Shown here piece after piece: positions 1-12,114 of a DNA stretch of 64,000 nucleotides. The stretch's first letter is position 1. Each line of letters opens with the position of its first letter. The DNA is taken from NCBI GenBank assembly GCA_029721435.1, contig CM056588.1, positions 39,201,430 to 39,265,429 on the forward strand, read 5' to 3'. Source of the DNA: Gymnothorax reevesii. Lineage: Eukaryota; Chordata; Actinopteri; Anguilliformes; Muraenidae. Position numbers and translations under genes: made by a program. The notes under the pieces are model-generated. The model was not told the DNA's origin. It ran no database searches and saw only the letters and a program-made list of their open reading frames with translations.

Positions 1-674
1 AAGCTATCGTAAACGCAGAATACTGCGCCCCGAAATAATTTTTTTAAGTAGCTGCATTGTATATAACATGGGAACATCAGAAGGAAAAACTACACAATGT
101 AAAACTAATAATTTTGTGCCAGATAACTGATTCACATCCTAGCCAATGTGATCATTAAAGTTGGTTTGATAGGCAGGCATGATGAACTCAATCATCCATT
201 TTATAAAGCTTCTAACCCACCATGGATAGGCTAAAAAAGGCTACTTCTATTTGCGCGCATACAGTATTGAAACATAGCTGTCCTGATCTTATATCATCAG
301 TCATTTATAGAAACACAGTGCTGTCCTTAAACAGAAACGTGCTGTTCAGGGAAAATAGATGGGAAATAACTAGATTAGGCTCTTGGCCAATTCTGGTAAT
401 TCACAGGACTGTAAATTTTGCTTTGGAAAGTGGAAGACATAAATTGGTTTCAGCCAATGCAGCGCAGAAAATGTACATTTAATCATTTACTTGTCATATC
501 TAGCCCATCTTATGGAATATATCTATCACTCATCGTGCAAAAACAATTCAGGGAGTATATGCAGAGACTCCCTCACCCCCCCCACCTCCCCCAGGAAAAA
601 AAATTAACTAAAATAATAAAAATAAATATAACAAGGCAATGCCAGCAGATGGGATACTTTCAATAAGCTTTTAG

Positions 675-1092
675 TAATTGAGGGTACCACCAATACTCAA
701 AAATGCCCGGATGTTGCATTCGTGCCCTGTTTCAAATGCATTATGGGATACTTTGATAACCCAGTCGCCTCTGGTCTCTTTCGCGGCTGCAGGAAAAAAA
801 AAATCGAACGCTGCCTAGGCATGTGTGGTTCCGCTGACTGCATCGGGTACGTAATTGTATACTCGCCTGTACGCTAGTGAAACTAGCTGTACGCTCGGTG
901 AATGTTGACATTTTCCTCGGCTTGATTAACGTATGCGTGCGTGCACGGCCGAACCGCAGCTAGCTGACACTAAACGATAGCCGTGTCCTCAGTAACGCAC
1001 CAGAAGTAAGTGGGTTCCAGAAGTAGCAAGATATTTTGCCGAAAGTGCTACATCCGGGCATTTTTTTGCATATTGGCGATACCCTGAATTAT
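675..1092. mobile_element. MITE-like element with ~50-bp inverted ends
   Basis: The left end (TAATTGAGGGTACCACCAAT, then ...AAAATGCCCGGATGT) is repeated inverted at the right end (1045-1092) with only a few mismatches. The interior is CpG-rich and has no transposase. It is probably a non-autonomous DNA transposon; family not determined. Confidence 0.6.
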
Positions 1093-2274
1093 CAATAATG
1101 AAGCAGCCCTTATCCTTCAGCAGAGAGCTCCTTCTTTTAAAAAGTGAAATCATTTTTAAAATGCATTGATCCACAAAAATCTCACAGACTCCAGTGTTTC
1201 TGGTCAGAATATGAGTAAGATGCAAAATTGATCAAATCCAAATCATCACCATACAAGGCAACATGCAGAATCTGTACTAGTGCACATAATAGTTCACAAC
1301 TTCCTCGTGCTCTTCAGTCATTTATAGTATTATAAACTAAAAACTTGAGCGCTCACACAGAGCTAAACTTCCATTCTAAGGTGGAAGAGGCAGAGGTAAA
1401 CAGAGGCAGCTGTTCCAGGCAGCAGTGAAGTTGTTTGTGGGGGATTGGGGGGCAGATCGGTCCAGTTCTGTGGGGCAAATAGCGATTGTAGTGGGGTTGG
1501 GGGGGTGATGGTGTGAGAGGGGGCTGATGGGAAGGGGAGATTGCCGTACCCCGGAGCACCATCCGGCCACTTTGTCGCTCCCGGCTGTCACAGGCGTTGG
1601 GTGTTTGATAAGGCCTGGGGAAAGCTCGGTGACACACCGCGGAGAGAGAATACTCTACCTATGGAGCGCTGATGGGGGGGGTCCCCAGGGCTCAGGTGCA
1701 AGTTGGGGGGGCCTGAGAGTGTCCGTAAGCGGCCTGCGACCGGGAGATAGCATTCACCGAGCTAGACCAGCCAACGGCCCGTATTCAGCCTCTGGAACCA
1801 GGGCCCAGCACACGGCCATTGTACACTCTCACAAACACGGACACACAGACAAACAAACACGCACAATGTGCGCTATATTCGCCTCCGCGACAAAAGGGAA
1901 CACGGCGAGATTCGATAGAGAGGGTCTGGCAGGCAGGCGGACTGACAGTGCGTGTCTGTTTTCATGTGGACGAATGTGTATGACTCCATTGTGAGCAAGT
2001 GTTTTTGTGCGTTTCAGGGAGTGTATACGTGTCTTTGTGCGAGTGTGTGTGCGTGTGTCTGTGTGCATGAGAAGGAGAGAGAGATAAAGCAAGAGACTGG
2101 AGGAGTCCAGATTCAGTGATTATTATGGCATAGCAATTAACTGCCATTTTATGAGAGCAGAGTACAAATGAAATACTCAGGTTCGGACCAGTTTGATTCA
2201 GGGATTCAAATGAGCTCATTTCCTACATCAGCTACTGCAGACACCAGTCACACATTGTCCTATTATACACACAA

Positions 2275-2302
2275 ACACATACACACACACACACACACAC
2301 AC
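2275..2302. repeat. (CA)n microsatellite
   Basis: About 12 CA units with one CATA interruption at the left. Confidence 0.9.
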
Positions 2303-3799
2303 GTGCACACATGTAAGCATGCACATGCACTGATATCTGATCAAAAACTTCAGCAGAGGGTTTATCCAAGCACTGTAATCACTGTACAACAAACTAGAGT
2401 TTTTCTTTTAAGAGAACTCAAAAATTATTTTTTAAAAACCTAAAAAGGAAACATTATCCCAGTCCTCCTGTAACAGCAGGTGCCCTAGGAAGGAGTGAGC
2501 GCACGTGGTGAGTGTGGGAGACGGAGGATCCAAATGCTGAAGACGTAGTTTACAAAATAAGCTAAGTGCAGACAACATAAGAAACAGAGAATATAACCCA
2601 CACAGGGTTATACCCAAAGACCAAGAAACCAAAACTGACTGCTCTTTCACTGAGGGTTGGGAAACGAGGTTTCAATAGACAGAAAGTGATAATTAATTAC
2701 TAAGAACCAAATGTGAACAATTAACAATAGGTATAAGGGTAAGTGGATAAGGCAGGTAGCCGGACTGAACAAGAGGAAGGCATAACTCCTCGTTTGTCAC
2801 AAAACGGACTGTATGACCGAGATCAAAAACATGCCAATGCATCTGCCCATTTTCAAAACAGCTTTTTCCTCATCAGGGCTGTGGGGCAGCCATGGCCTAC
2901 CCCAGCCAAATATGGGCAAAAGGCAGGGACGCACCTGGACAGCTGACCAATCCATCAGAGAGCACACACACACACCATTCGCTCACACACTAATACCTAT
3001 GGCCAATTTAGAGTCTTCGTTTAACTGAGTTTGGATGATTTCGGGGCAGTGGGAGGAAACTGGAGAGCCCAGAGTAAACCCAGACTGGATTCAAGGCCCC
3101 GGACTGGATTCAAACCTGAAGTTTTCTTGCTGTGCAGCAACAGGGCAACCCAATGCGCTGCAGCGTCTCCCTCATGCTAAGAAATCTCAGCTCAGACGGC
3201 AGGTTTGCTCAGTGCACGCGAGTGAATGTGTGTGGAAGCTGTAATCGTAAGGGTAGTGTGTGGAAAAAAAGCCATGTTAGTCATTATATGCTGCATTTTG
3301 AATGAAAGCTGCCATCTCTGGAGACCACAGAAAGCTGGAATAATTAACTGCAGTAGAACACAATTATGAGAAAAAACCCTGCTAATAAATTTTTCAATGA
3401 TATCAGATTATTAATTTAACATTCTGCCCTACTTTTGGGTCTAAAATCACAGGAAATCAATCAGCGCTACATATTTCATGCCTTGAACAGGTTTTCTGCA
3501 ACATCAGTAAGACCCAGGACAACAGATAATAAACATGCCAAGCAACCATGAAACAGGCCAGTGCCTAGTGCATGTATACACAGTATATTTTTGAATGTAG
3601 CATTATTAATGTATAATTACCATACTATGTGCCAACACTACGTTAGTAATGGTGATCTTGCACAGGCAAACGCGCAAATTGATTATTTACTCGAAGGAGA
3701 GAATTTACCCAAACTTGCCACTATTTTGAAAATGCTACATGTCTGATAATGCCATCATTCAACTATAAAGTTCAACATCAATGAATATTTCAAACATTC

Positions 3800-3999
3800 T
3801 TATTATTATTATTTATATATATATTTATTTATTTATTTATTCTTTTCTTCTTTAGAAATTATTCAATTGCAATTTGAATATTTGCAAGACTGGAGGGAAC
3901 TGGGTTGTGGGGGAGAGGGGCCCCACCAAGATGTTATGTTTTTGTTTATGTCTGTTGCTTGGAAAAACTGATAAACAATAAAAATATTTGATCAAAAAA
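3800..3999 (+). mobile_element. 5'-truncated L1-type LINE 3' end with 19-bp target site duplication
   Basis: The 19-base sequence ATGAATATTTCAAACATTC occurs exactly at 3781-3799 and again at 4000-4018. Between them sit 200 bases ending in AATAAAAATATTTGATCAAAAAAA, the usual 3' end of fish L1-clade elements, preceded by the characteristic GTTTATGTCTGTTGCTTGGA stretch. Poly(A) end plus a long direct repeat is what target-primed reverse transcription leaves. No coding part is retained. The undamaged duplication suggests a fairly recent insertion. Confidence 0.8.
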
Positions 4000-4449
4000 A
4001 TGAATATTTCAAACATTCCAATTGTATTAGCGACGTTGAAGGAAAAGATGAAGCCTATTTCTGCATCTCCACAAATCTGATTTCTGACCTGAGCACTTAA
4101 TTAGACGAGGATCAAGGTCAATGAAATCTCCACTCAGGAGACATTTCCTAATATTTAAATAGCTGTTAGGAAGCGAGAGGAGTAAAAAGTGGGGGCATTT
4201 CTGCTGAGTCTGACAGACAGGTCACTAGCGCACAGCACAGAAAGGCAAGTCCAGTTTTTATAGCCTGTCTTTGCTACAGCAGCTTCCATTCAGAACCAGT
4301 GTACACATAGCAGGCTCTGTTTCCTGACAGACTTGAGATTAAATACAAGCATCTAACTAAAATAATAATATGACATAAAATGTGACATAATTAGAGTCAT
4401 TTGCCAACGTGCAGAACAATGTTTCTGTTGAACGATCCACCCTGTTGTC

Positions 4450-5700
4450 AAGTTCACAAGGATTGGGACAGTATGTAAAATGCAACTGAAAACAGTTAAA
4501 TTATCTGTAAATTCTCTTATACGCACATTTAGTTGAGAAGAAAAAATGTTAAAAGTTTAATCCTATCAAATGTATTAAATAATAAATGTTTTCAATACTA
4601 TTTTGCGCATATTGAACATTGTAAATACTCGCAAATATCAAATTTGATGCCTCTAAAACATTCTAGAAAAACTGGGAGAGGGCAATGGAAATACTGGAAA
4701 AAACTGTGGAACCTTCAGAAAAATACCTGCTTGGATCATTCCAAAGGTAAACAGGTGAACATGCAATGGGTGATACAGTTATGATTGGGTGTAAAATGAT
4801 CAGTCACAAAAGGCAGCAAGACAGTTTGCCACCCAGATGGTTTGAGCTCCGCCACTTAGCCAAAAGCTGCAAGAGCAAATCGTCAAACACTTAAGGACCT
4901 ATCTCAATCTGAGATTGCAAGGAATTTAGGGATTTTACTTTCAACAGACCACAATATGCTAAATAGATTCTAGGAATCTGGAAAAACCAGAGCAATTTCT
5001 GTGCGTAAAATACAAGGCTGAATGCCGATATTGGATGCAACAGGCCTTCTTGCCATCAGATGGCACTGCATTAAGAACCAACATGTTTCTGCAATGGTCA
5101 TAACCACATGGCTCATCTATACCTCACAGAGACCTGCGTCAGTGAACAGTTTATTGTGGCATGATCAAATAGAGGTTAAGACTCTACTACGCAAAGAGGA
5201 GGCCATATATCAATACCATCCAGAAGCACTGTCGACTTCTCTGGGCTCAAATTCATTCACCTGAAATGGGCTATCGCAAAGTGAAAAGCAGTACTGTGGT
5301 CCTAAAAATTCATCTTTTGAACCATTTTTGGAAATAATGGAGGTCATTTTCTCGGGGCCAAAGAGGAGAAGAAGCGACCCAACGGCCATCAACATGTTCA
5401 AAAGCCAATGACTTTCATAGTCAGATGTCGTTGTTTTTAGGGACGCGCCTGCTTGTTCCAGCAGGATAACACCAAGCCGCACTCTGCATGTATCACAACA
5501 GCGTAGATTTGTAGTCACAGAGCACAGGTACTAAAATCGCCCGCCAGCAGCTCGGGCCTGTCTCCCAATCAAGACGCGCAGCTCACGAAGACGATAACGG
5601 ACTATAGACCAACTGAAATCCTACATCAGACGTGACTCGGAATGATTACCACTTTTAAAACTCTTACTCTGTTCTCAGTTCCAAAATGACTACTGAGTTT
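4450..5700 (+). pseudogene. decayed Tc1/mariner-family transposase element
   Basis: Recognised by its order of blocks, shared with a common fish mariner-type element: a self-describing start near ATTGGGTGTAAAATGATCAG, then GCAAGGAATTTAGGGATTTT (helix-turn-helix region), CACTGCATTAAGAACCAACA, GGCCAAAGAGGAGAAGAAGC, and near 5460 CAGGATAACACCAAGCCGCA (the second catalytic Asp region, QQDNxKPH). It has many frameshifts and stops; no frame longer than 80 codons survives. The ends are approximate. It is an old, inactive copy. Confidence 0.65.
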
Positions 5701-5854
5701 TTTAAAGGTAGAGAAGATATTACACAATGGTGAACGTGCACCAGTCCCGACTTCACTGGGACTTGTTGCAGACATCATATTTCTAAATAGCCATTATTTT
5801 CATCAACAATGAAGTTGAGGAGTTAAAACATTGCTCATTTTTTCATTTTTTTTT

Positions 5855-5934
5855 CAATTGAATCGATGAATTTATTAAGGGCCCAACTCCATAGATGTAG
5901 AGTTGGGCCCTTATTGAATTCACCGATTCAACTG
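5855..5934. repeat. 80-base hairpin with ~34-bp stem
   Basis: The arm at 5855-5889 (ending AAGGGCCCAACTC) pairs with 5900-5934 (starting GAGTTGGGCCCTT) with few mismatches, leaving a 10-base loop CATAGATGTA. Size and shape resemble a microRNA precursor, but also the core of a small fold-back MITE. No evidence separates these. Confidence 0.6.
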
Positions 5935-8900
5935 AGTACAGGTTAAAAAAGATTTGCGAATTTCCAGCTGCTGATTTCATTAAAATTTCATGCATTGCTG
6001 GAACTGAGGTTGTGCATGAGGTAAACATGCACAATGATCATTGATGTGTACTGCAAATTATTATTGCTCTAATTTTAATTACTGTGAAGAGGTCTTCGGA
6101 TTCATTTTCAGGGTTGTTCAGGTTAATAATGCACACAGGCAAGCATGCATGCCTGTGCTCACACACGCTCGTACGCACGCCCAGCTGCAAAGGAAACTGT
6201 CGGCCACAGACTTGCTTTGCTGTGCCTCCAATTTTAAGAAAATAAAGTAGGATTTTAAATAACTTCTATCATCATTTTATGGTTCCTCATGTCAAGAGCT
6301 TTATTTTTTTAAAAGACATTTTCAGTGCACCCTTTGCAGCAGTGTCTTTTCACAAAGAAAAAGTAAAGGCCCTCAAACATGCTTTATGCACAGAGGCAAA
6401 AAAATAAGGAAATCTAAGGACCCAAAAATGCGAAGTAAAAACACTTGAGGAGAAAACAGCGCAGGGAAAACAGACAGCAGCGATCATCCGAGCTCCTCGG
6501 CTACCCTCTCAGCTCGACGAAACAATCTGCAGTGAAGGTACAAACAAAAATCGTAAAAATGATAAAAATCAATCTCCTGTTGGCATTAAAAAAGGAAGGG
6601 GGTGCAAATGATTTGACGTGAACCAATACACCATCAAAATGAGTTAGTGTATTAGCGCGGAGCATCCGTCGCCCCCGTAAACAGGAAACCAGGCCCTTTC
6701 AGCAACGATTCCTGTGTATAATGCATTCCCGCTGTTTGCCTCCAAACGTAAACAGGTATAACAGTGTTTAAACAACGTTTACATTTCCACCCCGTGCTTT
6801 CCGTTTAGTTTTACCAGATGCATAAAAGAAATATCATTTGAGCAGGAATGGACATTGACAATGCTTACGCATGCGGTGCGTGATGCTTAAGAACGGAATC
6901 TGACGAGGACGTCCGTTTCATCCATCCTGTGAAACCGCCAAATTAAGGCAGTTCACCGTTATGGAATGCATAACAAAACATACAGCTTTTTAAGCTTGAG
7001 ATTTCCTTCGTCAGTTGCAACTGATAAAACATCACATCACACGAAGATCAATTTTATTGAAATATAAGACTATTAATGAAATCTAATCAGAAATCCACTC
7101 CCACATAACTACAAAAAAAAAAGGACTGACGGAAATAGAGCAAATTACTGGGATGACGTGAGATTTCAAAAGAAGAGTGAGAAAGAAAAAAACTGACTGG
7201 TTGCTCCTATAATTTGTACAAAACAGGGATAATAGTTTTGGGCATTTTATTTATGCAGGAGAGACAGAGAAATATGGAAAATGTGCTTTTTGTGGAAACA
7301 CCACGTTTATGTAAATATTTCATTACAAGAATCAATAATGAAGAGAAGGATAAAGAAATAACAGTGGGTGCCACGTCTAAATCATAGTTTTCCCCCTCAA
7401 TCAGACAGTGTTTCCGCAACATTTGAACAAAGCTGGAAAAATATAAGTAGGTCACTACAAACCTGATGCGTTTTGGCTCATCTTGACAGACGTGAAACTG
7501 TTATAGATGGTGACTGCAATCAGACTTATGAAACTGCCTTGACTCACATTGCCGTGAATTCTGTGATTGTAAACTGTGGATGACACCACAGATGTGGAAA
7601 AAGCTGATTTCTTTTTTTGAAAGAGTAACAAAACCAAATGTGGCTCCTCATTTTCCCGACAGACCATTACCCAGCAATCAAAGCGGCATTGGAAATTTCA
7701 CACTGAGGATATCATCATTGTTTCATAAAATTAACAAAAACCCTTTCCACCTTTGAAAAATTGACAGTTGAACTCTGCAATGACATTTCAGTCCTACACC
7801 CCTAAAACTCAGAATTTCACTTCATTTCCCCATGAGTTGGTTCACAGTTAGAAAAAGGATTTTTTTTTCATATATTTGGACAATGTTCTGTGTCAGTGTG
7901 ACCCACCCGTTTCTTCGGGCTACCTACCCATTCCAATGATCCCATTATACTCCCGTTCACTGTTGATTGCGTTCATCTAATTATTTTTTAGATAATTAGT
8001 ATTCCCCTTCTTTATTTAAACCTCTGCTTCACCCCACACAGGCAGGTAGCCATGACATCTTTCAGTTTAACATCACTTTGTTTTAGTTAATTTCTTTTAC
8101 GTTACTCTGAGTGGCTCATATTTTCTGTTACTTTGTTATATGCATTTGTTTATTTCACAAGTCCTCTGCACTTTCAGCACTTCACTTCAGAAGCTAAATA
8201 TGATGCCGTTCTGAAAAACCAACCGGCCTGTCTGCTTACACACAGGGCTTGAACGGAGTGAAACTTCTGCACATTTACAGAGGGAATCAGACGTCTCACC
8301 TCTGCAGTGTTTAACAGATAAGCTGACTGTCAAAAGGGCCTTTCAGGTAGGAGGTGGTGTGCATCGTGATCACCATACCAAAAGCTGTGGTGCTCCTGCA
8401 CGGGTTAAGCCCAGGAAAATAACCCAATGCTCCCTGAAGCCACAGAACACTGCCTTACCCGCATTTGATACGTGCTAATTTATTTCATCGTTAACAAATT
8501 ACGATCGTTTGAGGCCGCTGCAGGGCTTCCTTGGCTTTCAATTTATCTGGCGACGGCCGCACTAGGTGACGCGCCACTGAGGTGGTATTCACGAATGCAA
8601 GAACGCGTAGATGCCACCCACAGCGATAGCGTGGAACATGGGCTAAATCAAGTGCCATGATTTTAACCAGCGACGCGACTGTTTGGGCTAATTAATGCAG
8701 CAGCGCGATGGGTTGCGGCAGCGATCGCATAAAAGACGCCATCATGAAACCACCCCACAGACAGGAAGCGCACTTTTACATCTCGACTCTGAATGACCGA
8801 ATTTAGCGATCAGCCGCTGTACTCAAGCAGTTTCGACACAGGAAACCCGATTTCACATACAGCGCTTGTCTCAGGCAAACTATAGGCTGCCATTTCAAAT

Positions 8901-9840
8901 AGGCGGAAGGGAAGCAACACCACAACTGCAGCCACTAAACCTGCCTTTAGGAAGGATTCCTGCCTTTGCTGAATGCACAAGCACAAAACCAAGCAAACAC
9001 ACAGCATGGAATGCACAAGTCCCACTTTTTGTTCACGAGTGGCCACAATTTGCAAAGGCGGCAGTAAAAACCCAAAAGCGCTGCCAGTATCCATGTTCTA
9101 GAACTGACAGGGCTGCAGGTTGTGCTCAATACAATTATCCAGCCAATCAGCAAACCTGCATCATGAAACAGGCCCTGGATCCCACTTCAGAGTACTAGCA
9201 TTGATTATTTTCAAATACAGACTCAGTCCTCAAAACCAATGCAAGAGGAGTGCACCGTCTTTATAAAACAGGGTCAATTAGTCTGCAAAATTACTTCCCC
9301 CTTTTGAGACCATTTCCAGCAGAAGGACAAGCGGACTTGTATTTTTTATTTCTTTTGCATTATGAATTTAAGTGATGTTTCCTTTCTGAAAGAGGTTAAA
9401 AAACAGTGTGAGCGCGTCATTGATTATGCTCAGGGTAATGGCCTTGATAAGAAAATGCCATTCGAGTTTCTGACATTGAAAATAAAAGCGGGAAAACATT
9501 TAGTGTACCCTCGCTGAATGAAGAGAGGGGTTCTTTGTTTGACAGGAAGTGGCTGAGCGTCCCACGATGTTTACAGCATATTTCCTCTGCGCCGAGAGGC
9601 TCTGCGAATTAAACACACCCCCACCCCGTCCAGATGAACGACCTGTTCTTCACAGCATCTCGGCCCACAGCAGACGGGTCCTGACACTGCTGCCAAATGA
9701 CAGGAGTTTACATTTCATTTCTCTTGAACAAAACTGACCGTTTATCGCGGTAACTACACTTACGCATCTAACGGTTATTTGTCCTCTTTCCCCCACTCCC
9801 GGATTCCCCTCCTTATTTGTTCCGGTCTGTTCCGTTTGAG

Positions 9841-9986
9841 GAGGATCCTGCCTGGAATTCCTGATATCCATGTTCTCCGGAACCAGATGGAGTCCCTGAA
9901 AGAGCACTTTGCTCCCATCTCCTCCCCAACAGTGCTGTGTCACAACGACCTGCTGACCAAAAACATCATCTACAACCAGGCTGAGG
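9841..9986 (+). CDS. etnk2: ethanolamine kinase 2-like, internal exon with the catalytic HNDLL motif
   Basis: Ethanolamine kinase is a cytosolic enzyme that phosphorylates ethanolamine with ATP, the first step of the CDP-ethanolamine route to phosphatidylethanolamine. This exon reads RILPGIPDIHVLRNQMESLK and then, about 12 residues on, SPTVLCHNDLLTKNIIYNQ. The HNDLLxxNIIY block is the Brenner-type phosphotransferase loop of choline/ethanolamine kinases, with the catalytic Asp. The acceptor is TTGAG at 9836-9840 and the donor is GG|GTACGA at 9986/9987. The first base completes a codon and the last base opens one, which matches the next exon. Most family members have C where this has T in LLTKN. 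The N-terminal exons are not in the window. The etnk2 rather than etnk1 call rests on the sox13 neighbour and residues in later exons; family membership is much surer than paralogue. Confidence 0.9.
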
Positions 9987-10842
9987 GTACGAGAGCCCCA
10001 CCCAACACACCCACATAAACACCCAACCATGGTGGAGACATGCAGGGATTCAAGAGACCTTAAGTCTTTAGGAACACTTCATTTATTTTATTTATTTTTT
10101 ATGTAACCAGGAAAAGCCTCATTGAGAGTCTCCTTTATAAGACTGTCCCGGCCAAGCCAGACAGCAGTACAATTAGCAGGTTACAGACAATAAAACTACT
10201 TTATTCTGAAGTATTCTAATATTATTGATGACTGATCTTAAAAGCAGTGACTGTCTCCTTAATTTTTCTGACAGTAGGAGATAGAATCAGACAGTGAATA
10301 AAACAAATTCCACTTTATGAACGCATTTTTCTTCTGTGACCCTTCGTACCCGGGTAAAGATGCTTCAGTGAGATTTCAGAAAGTGATACAAGATCCAATG
10401 GCGGTATCAATACCCGCTGACAAACTGCTATTCACTCATCAGGTAATGGCACGCGGTAATTATTGCATTATCACACTATTATAGCTGCAATCATGCTAAA
10501 GATGAGCCACAACAGCGCATGGGGAATCAATCACTCACATTGTCTGAGCCTCTGAGTGGAAGGGGGGGTTTCCGCAGACATCTGTTCATTTAGATTATAA
10601 AGCCAGATAATCATTTCTCATTGAATGAACTGAACCGCACTCTTAGGGATTGAAGAGAGGGAAGAATCAACTGCAAACTTAAATTAGATACTGGCTCTTC
10701 TGCAAAGCAGTCTAAAGTCAGTCCTGCGTCAGTGAGAGAAACCATGCTTACAACTAAATGACCAGCGCTACTGGGACTGGGACAGTGTGCAGAAAATATG
10801 ACAGATAGTTTGTGCTTCCCAGTATATTCTAACACTTTACAA

Positions 10843-11043
10843 CAGGAGTGTCAAACTGGTCTGTTAAAAGGCCGAGAGGCTGCAGGTTTTCAAAGCAACT
10901 AAGCAGAAGCAAAACTGATACAATGAATTTAATCAACTAATCTCAGCCTGCAGTTGACTGACTGTATCAGATGGGCTTCTGCTCGGCTGGAATGAAAACC
11001 TACAGCCCCTCGGGCCTTTTACAGACTAGTTTGACACCCCTGC
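10843..11043. mobile_element. MITE with ~55-bp inverted ends
   Basis: The left end CAGGAGTGTCAAACTGGTCT returns inverted at the right as AGACTAGTTTGACACCCCTG, and the match continues inward through the GGCCGAGAGGCTGCAGG block. This CAGGGGTGTCAAACT terminus is common in fish genomes. There is no coding capacity. Confidence 0.7.
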
Positions 11044-11418
11044 TTAACAAGAAGTCCAAATAATCAGTAAATGTAATCAGTAAAACGGTCACTAGAGAAG
11101 AGACACATATGAGCACTCTTTAAGATGAGAGAAGGCCTTTTCCTTGTTATATAATACACAGGATGTATACAGGCGATTTTCAGCCAAATGTGCAATTTAG
11201 GGGTAAAAAATATCTTATCGCATTTAACCTATTTAGTACAAAATAAGCACCCAGGAAGCAATTTAGTATGTTGCAGAACACTTTTTCCTAGTTCAAAATA
11301 ATTGTTTGGTCATGTTTGAGGGGAAAAAACTAAAAAATACCTGGATTTTTATGGTCAAATTGCCAATTTTGTTACTTGTCTCTAGTGGGGTCACTTTTAC
11401 TCAGGTTGATTTTTATTC

Positions 11419-11512
11419 CGTAGTTTGTCTTTCTTGTTACCGTAGTTTGTCTTTCTAGTTACCGTAGTTTGTCTTTCATGTTACCGTAGTTTGTCTGTCT
11501 TGTTACCGTCAT
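11419..11512. repeat. 22-bp tandem repeat, four copies
   Basis: GTAGTTTGTCTTTCTTGTTA-type units repeat four times with single-base changes. A related TGTCTTTCATGTTAC occurs at 15790, near an inverted 16-bp match to 11171-11186. Confidence 0.75.
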
Positions 11513-11756
11513 TGAGTAACAAAAAAGACAAATTGGCAACACAAATGACAGGTATGATGCCACAATAAAAAAATAAATACATTCCAGTTCACAGATATCA
11601 TTTTGATGAAATCTTAATGAAACAAGGCCAAGGCCTAGGCCTACTACAGTGGGGTGCAAAAATGTGGGTACCCCTGGTTTGAATGTCTGCTACAATTAAT
11701 CTCCCAGTGATTGAAAGCAAATCTGAAAACTAAATGCTACAGAGTTGAACATTTTG

Positions 11757-12010
11757 AGCTGCCAGATAGCTCACTCAGTAAAGCATCGCGTTGCAAAGCA
11801 GAATGTCACTATCACGTCGTGGATTCGATCCCCGCCTTGTACCAGCTGGCTGTGGTCTGCAGCTTTTTCAGAGAAGCGCATAATTGGCTATTCCCCTATA
11901 GGGTTGCAAATTGGGAAGGGACTGCTGGGAAGGGAAAATAATAGTTGCTTTGTTCATTGCTCAAGCGCCTCCTGTTGGCCAGCCCAGTGCTCGTCAGGAA
12001 GATTCTAACC
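11757..12010 (+). mobile_element. tRNA-derived SINE, truncated
   Basis: A tRNA-like head with box A (TAGCTCACTCAGT) and box B (GGATTCGATCCC) is followed by a body shared with the opposite-strand copy at 42430-42901 (CTTTTTCAGAGAAGCGCATA, then AAATTGGGAAGGGACTGC, then GCGCCTCCTGTTGGCC). It sits within the left subterminal region of the Tc1 at 11647. The 3' third is missing; a CATTTT direct repeat may be its target duplication. Confidence 0.75.
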
Positions 12011-12114
12011 CTATTCATTTTAAAGCAAGAATAATTTTCATTTTGAACATTTTACACTTTCAAAAAATAAAACAAGGAAAAAGGCCTTGTGCAAAAGTTT
12101 GGGAACACTGTCAG

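Larger units (their letters stand above)
1..9840 (+). other. etnk2 upstream intron (partial), mostly non-coding
   Basis: No etnk exon from the N-terminal half was found here. Besides the elements listed separately, it holds a G-rich stretch (1430-1720, with runs of 6-8 G), a TG-rich tract (about 2010-2070), a CA microsatellite (2275-2302) and CpG-richer patches near 790-970 and 8460-8820. From 5.95 to 9.84 kb I see only unremarkable AT-rich sequence. Confidence 0.6.

Noticed and set aside
1527..1994. 155-codon plus-strand open frame in GC-rich sequence
   Set aside because: No recognisable domain, low-complexity content, no splice-like boundaries; GC-rich DNA gives long frames by chance.
1..9840. 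Search for N-terminal ethanolamine kinase exons
   Set aside because: None of the frames here resembles the conserved N-lobe of the family; these exons are probably left of the window.
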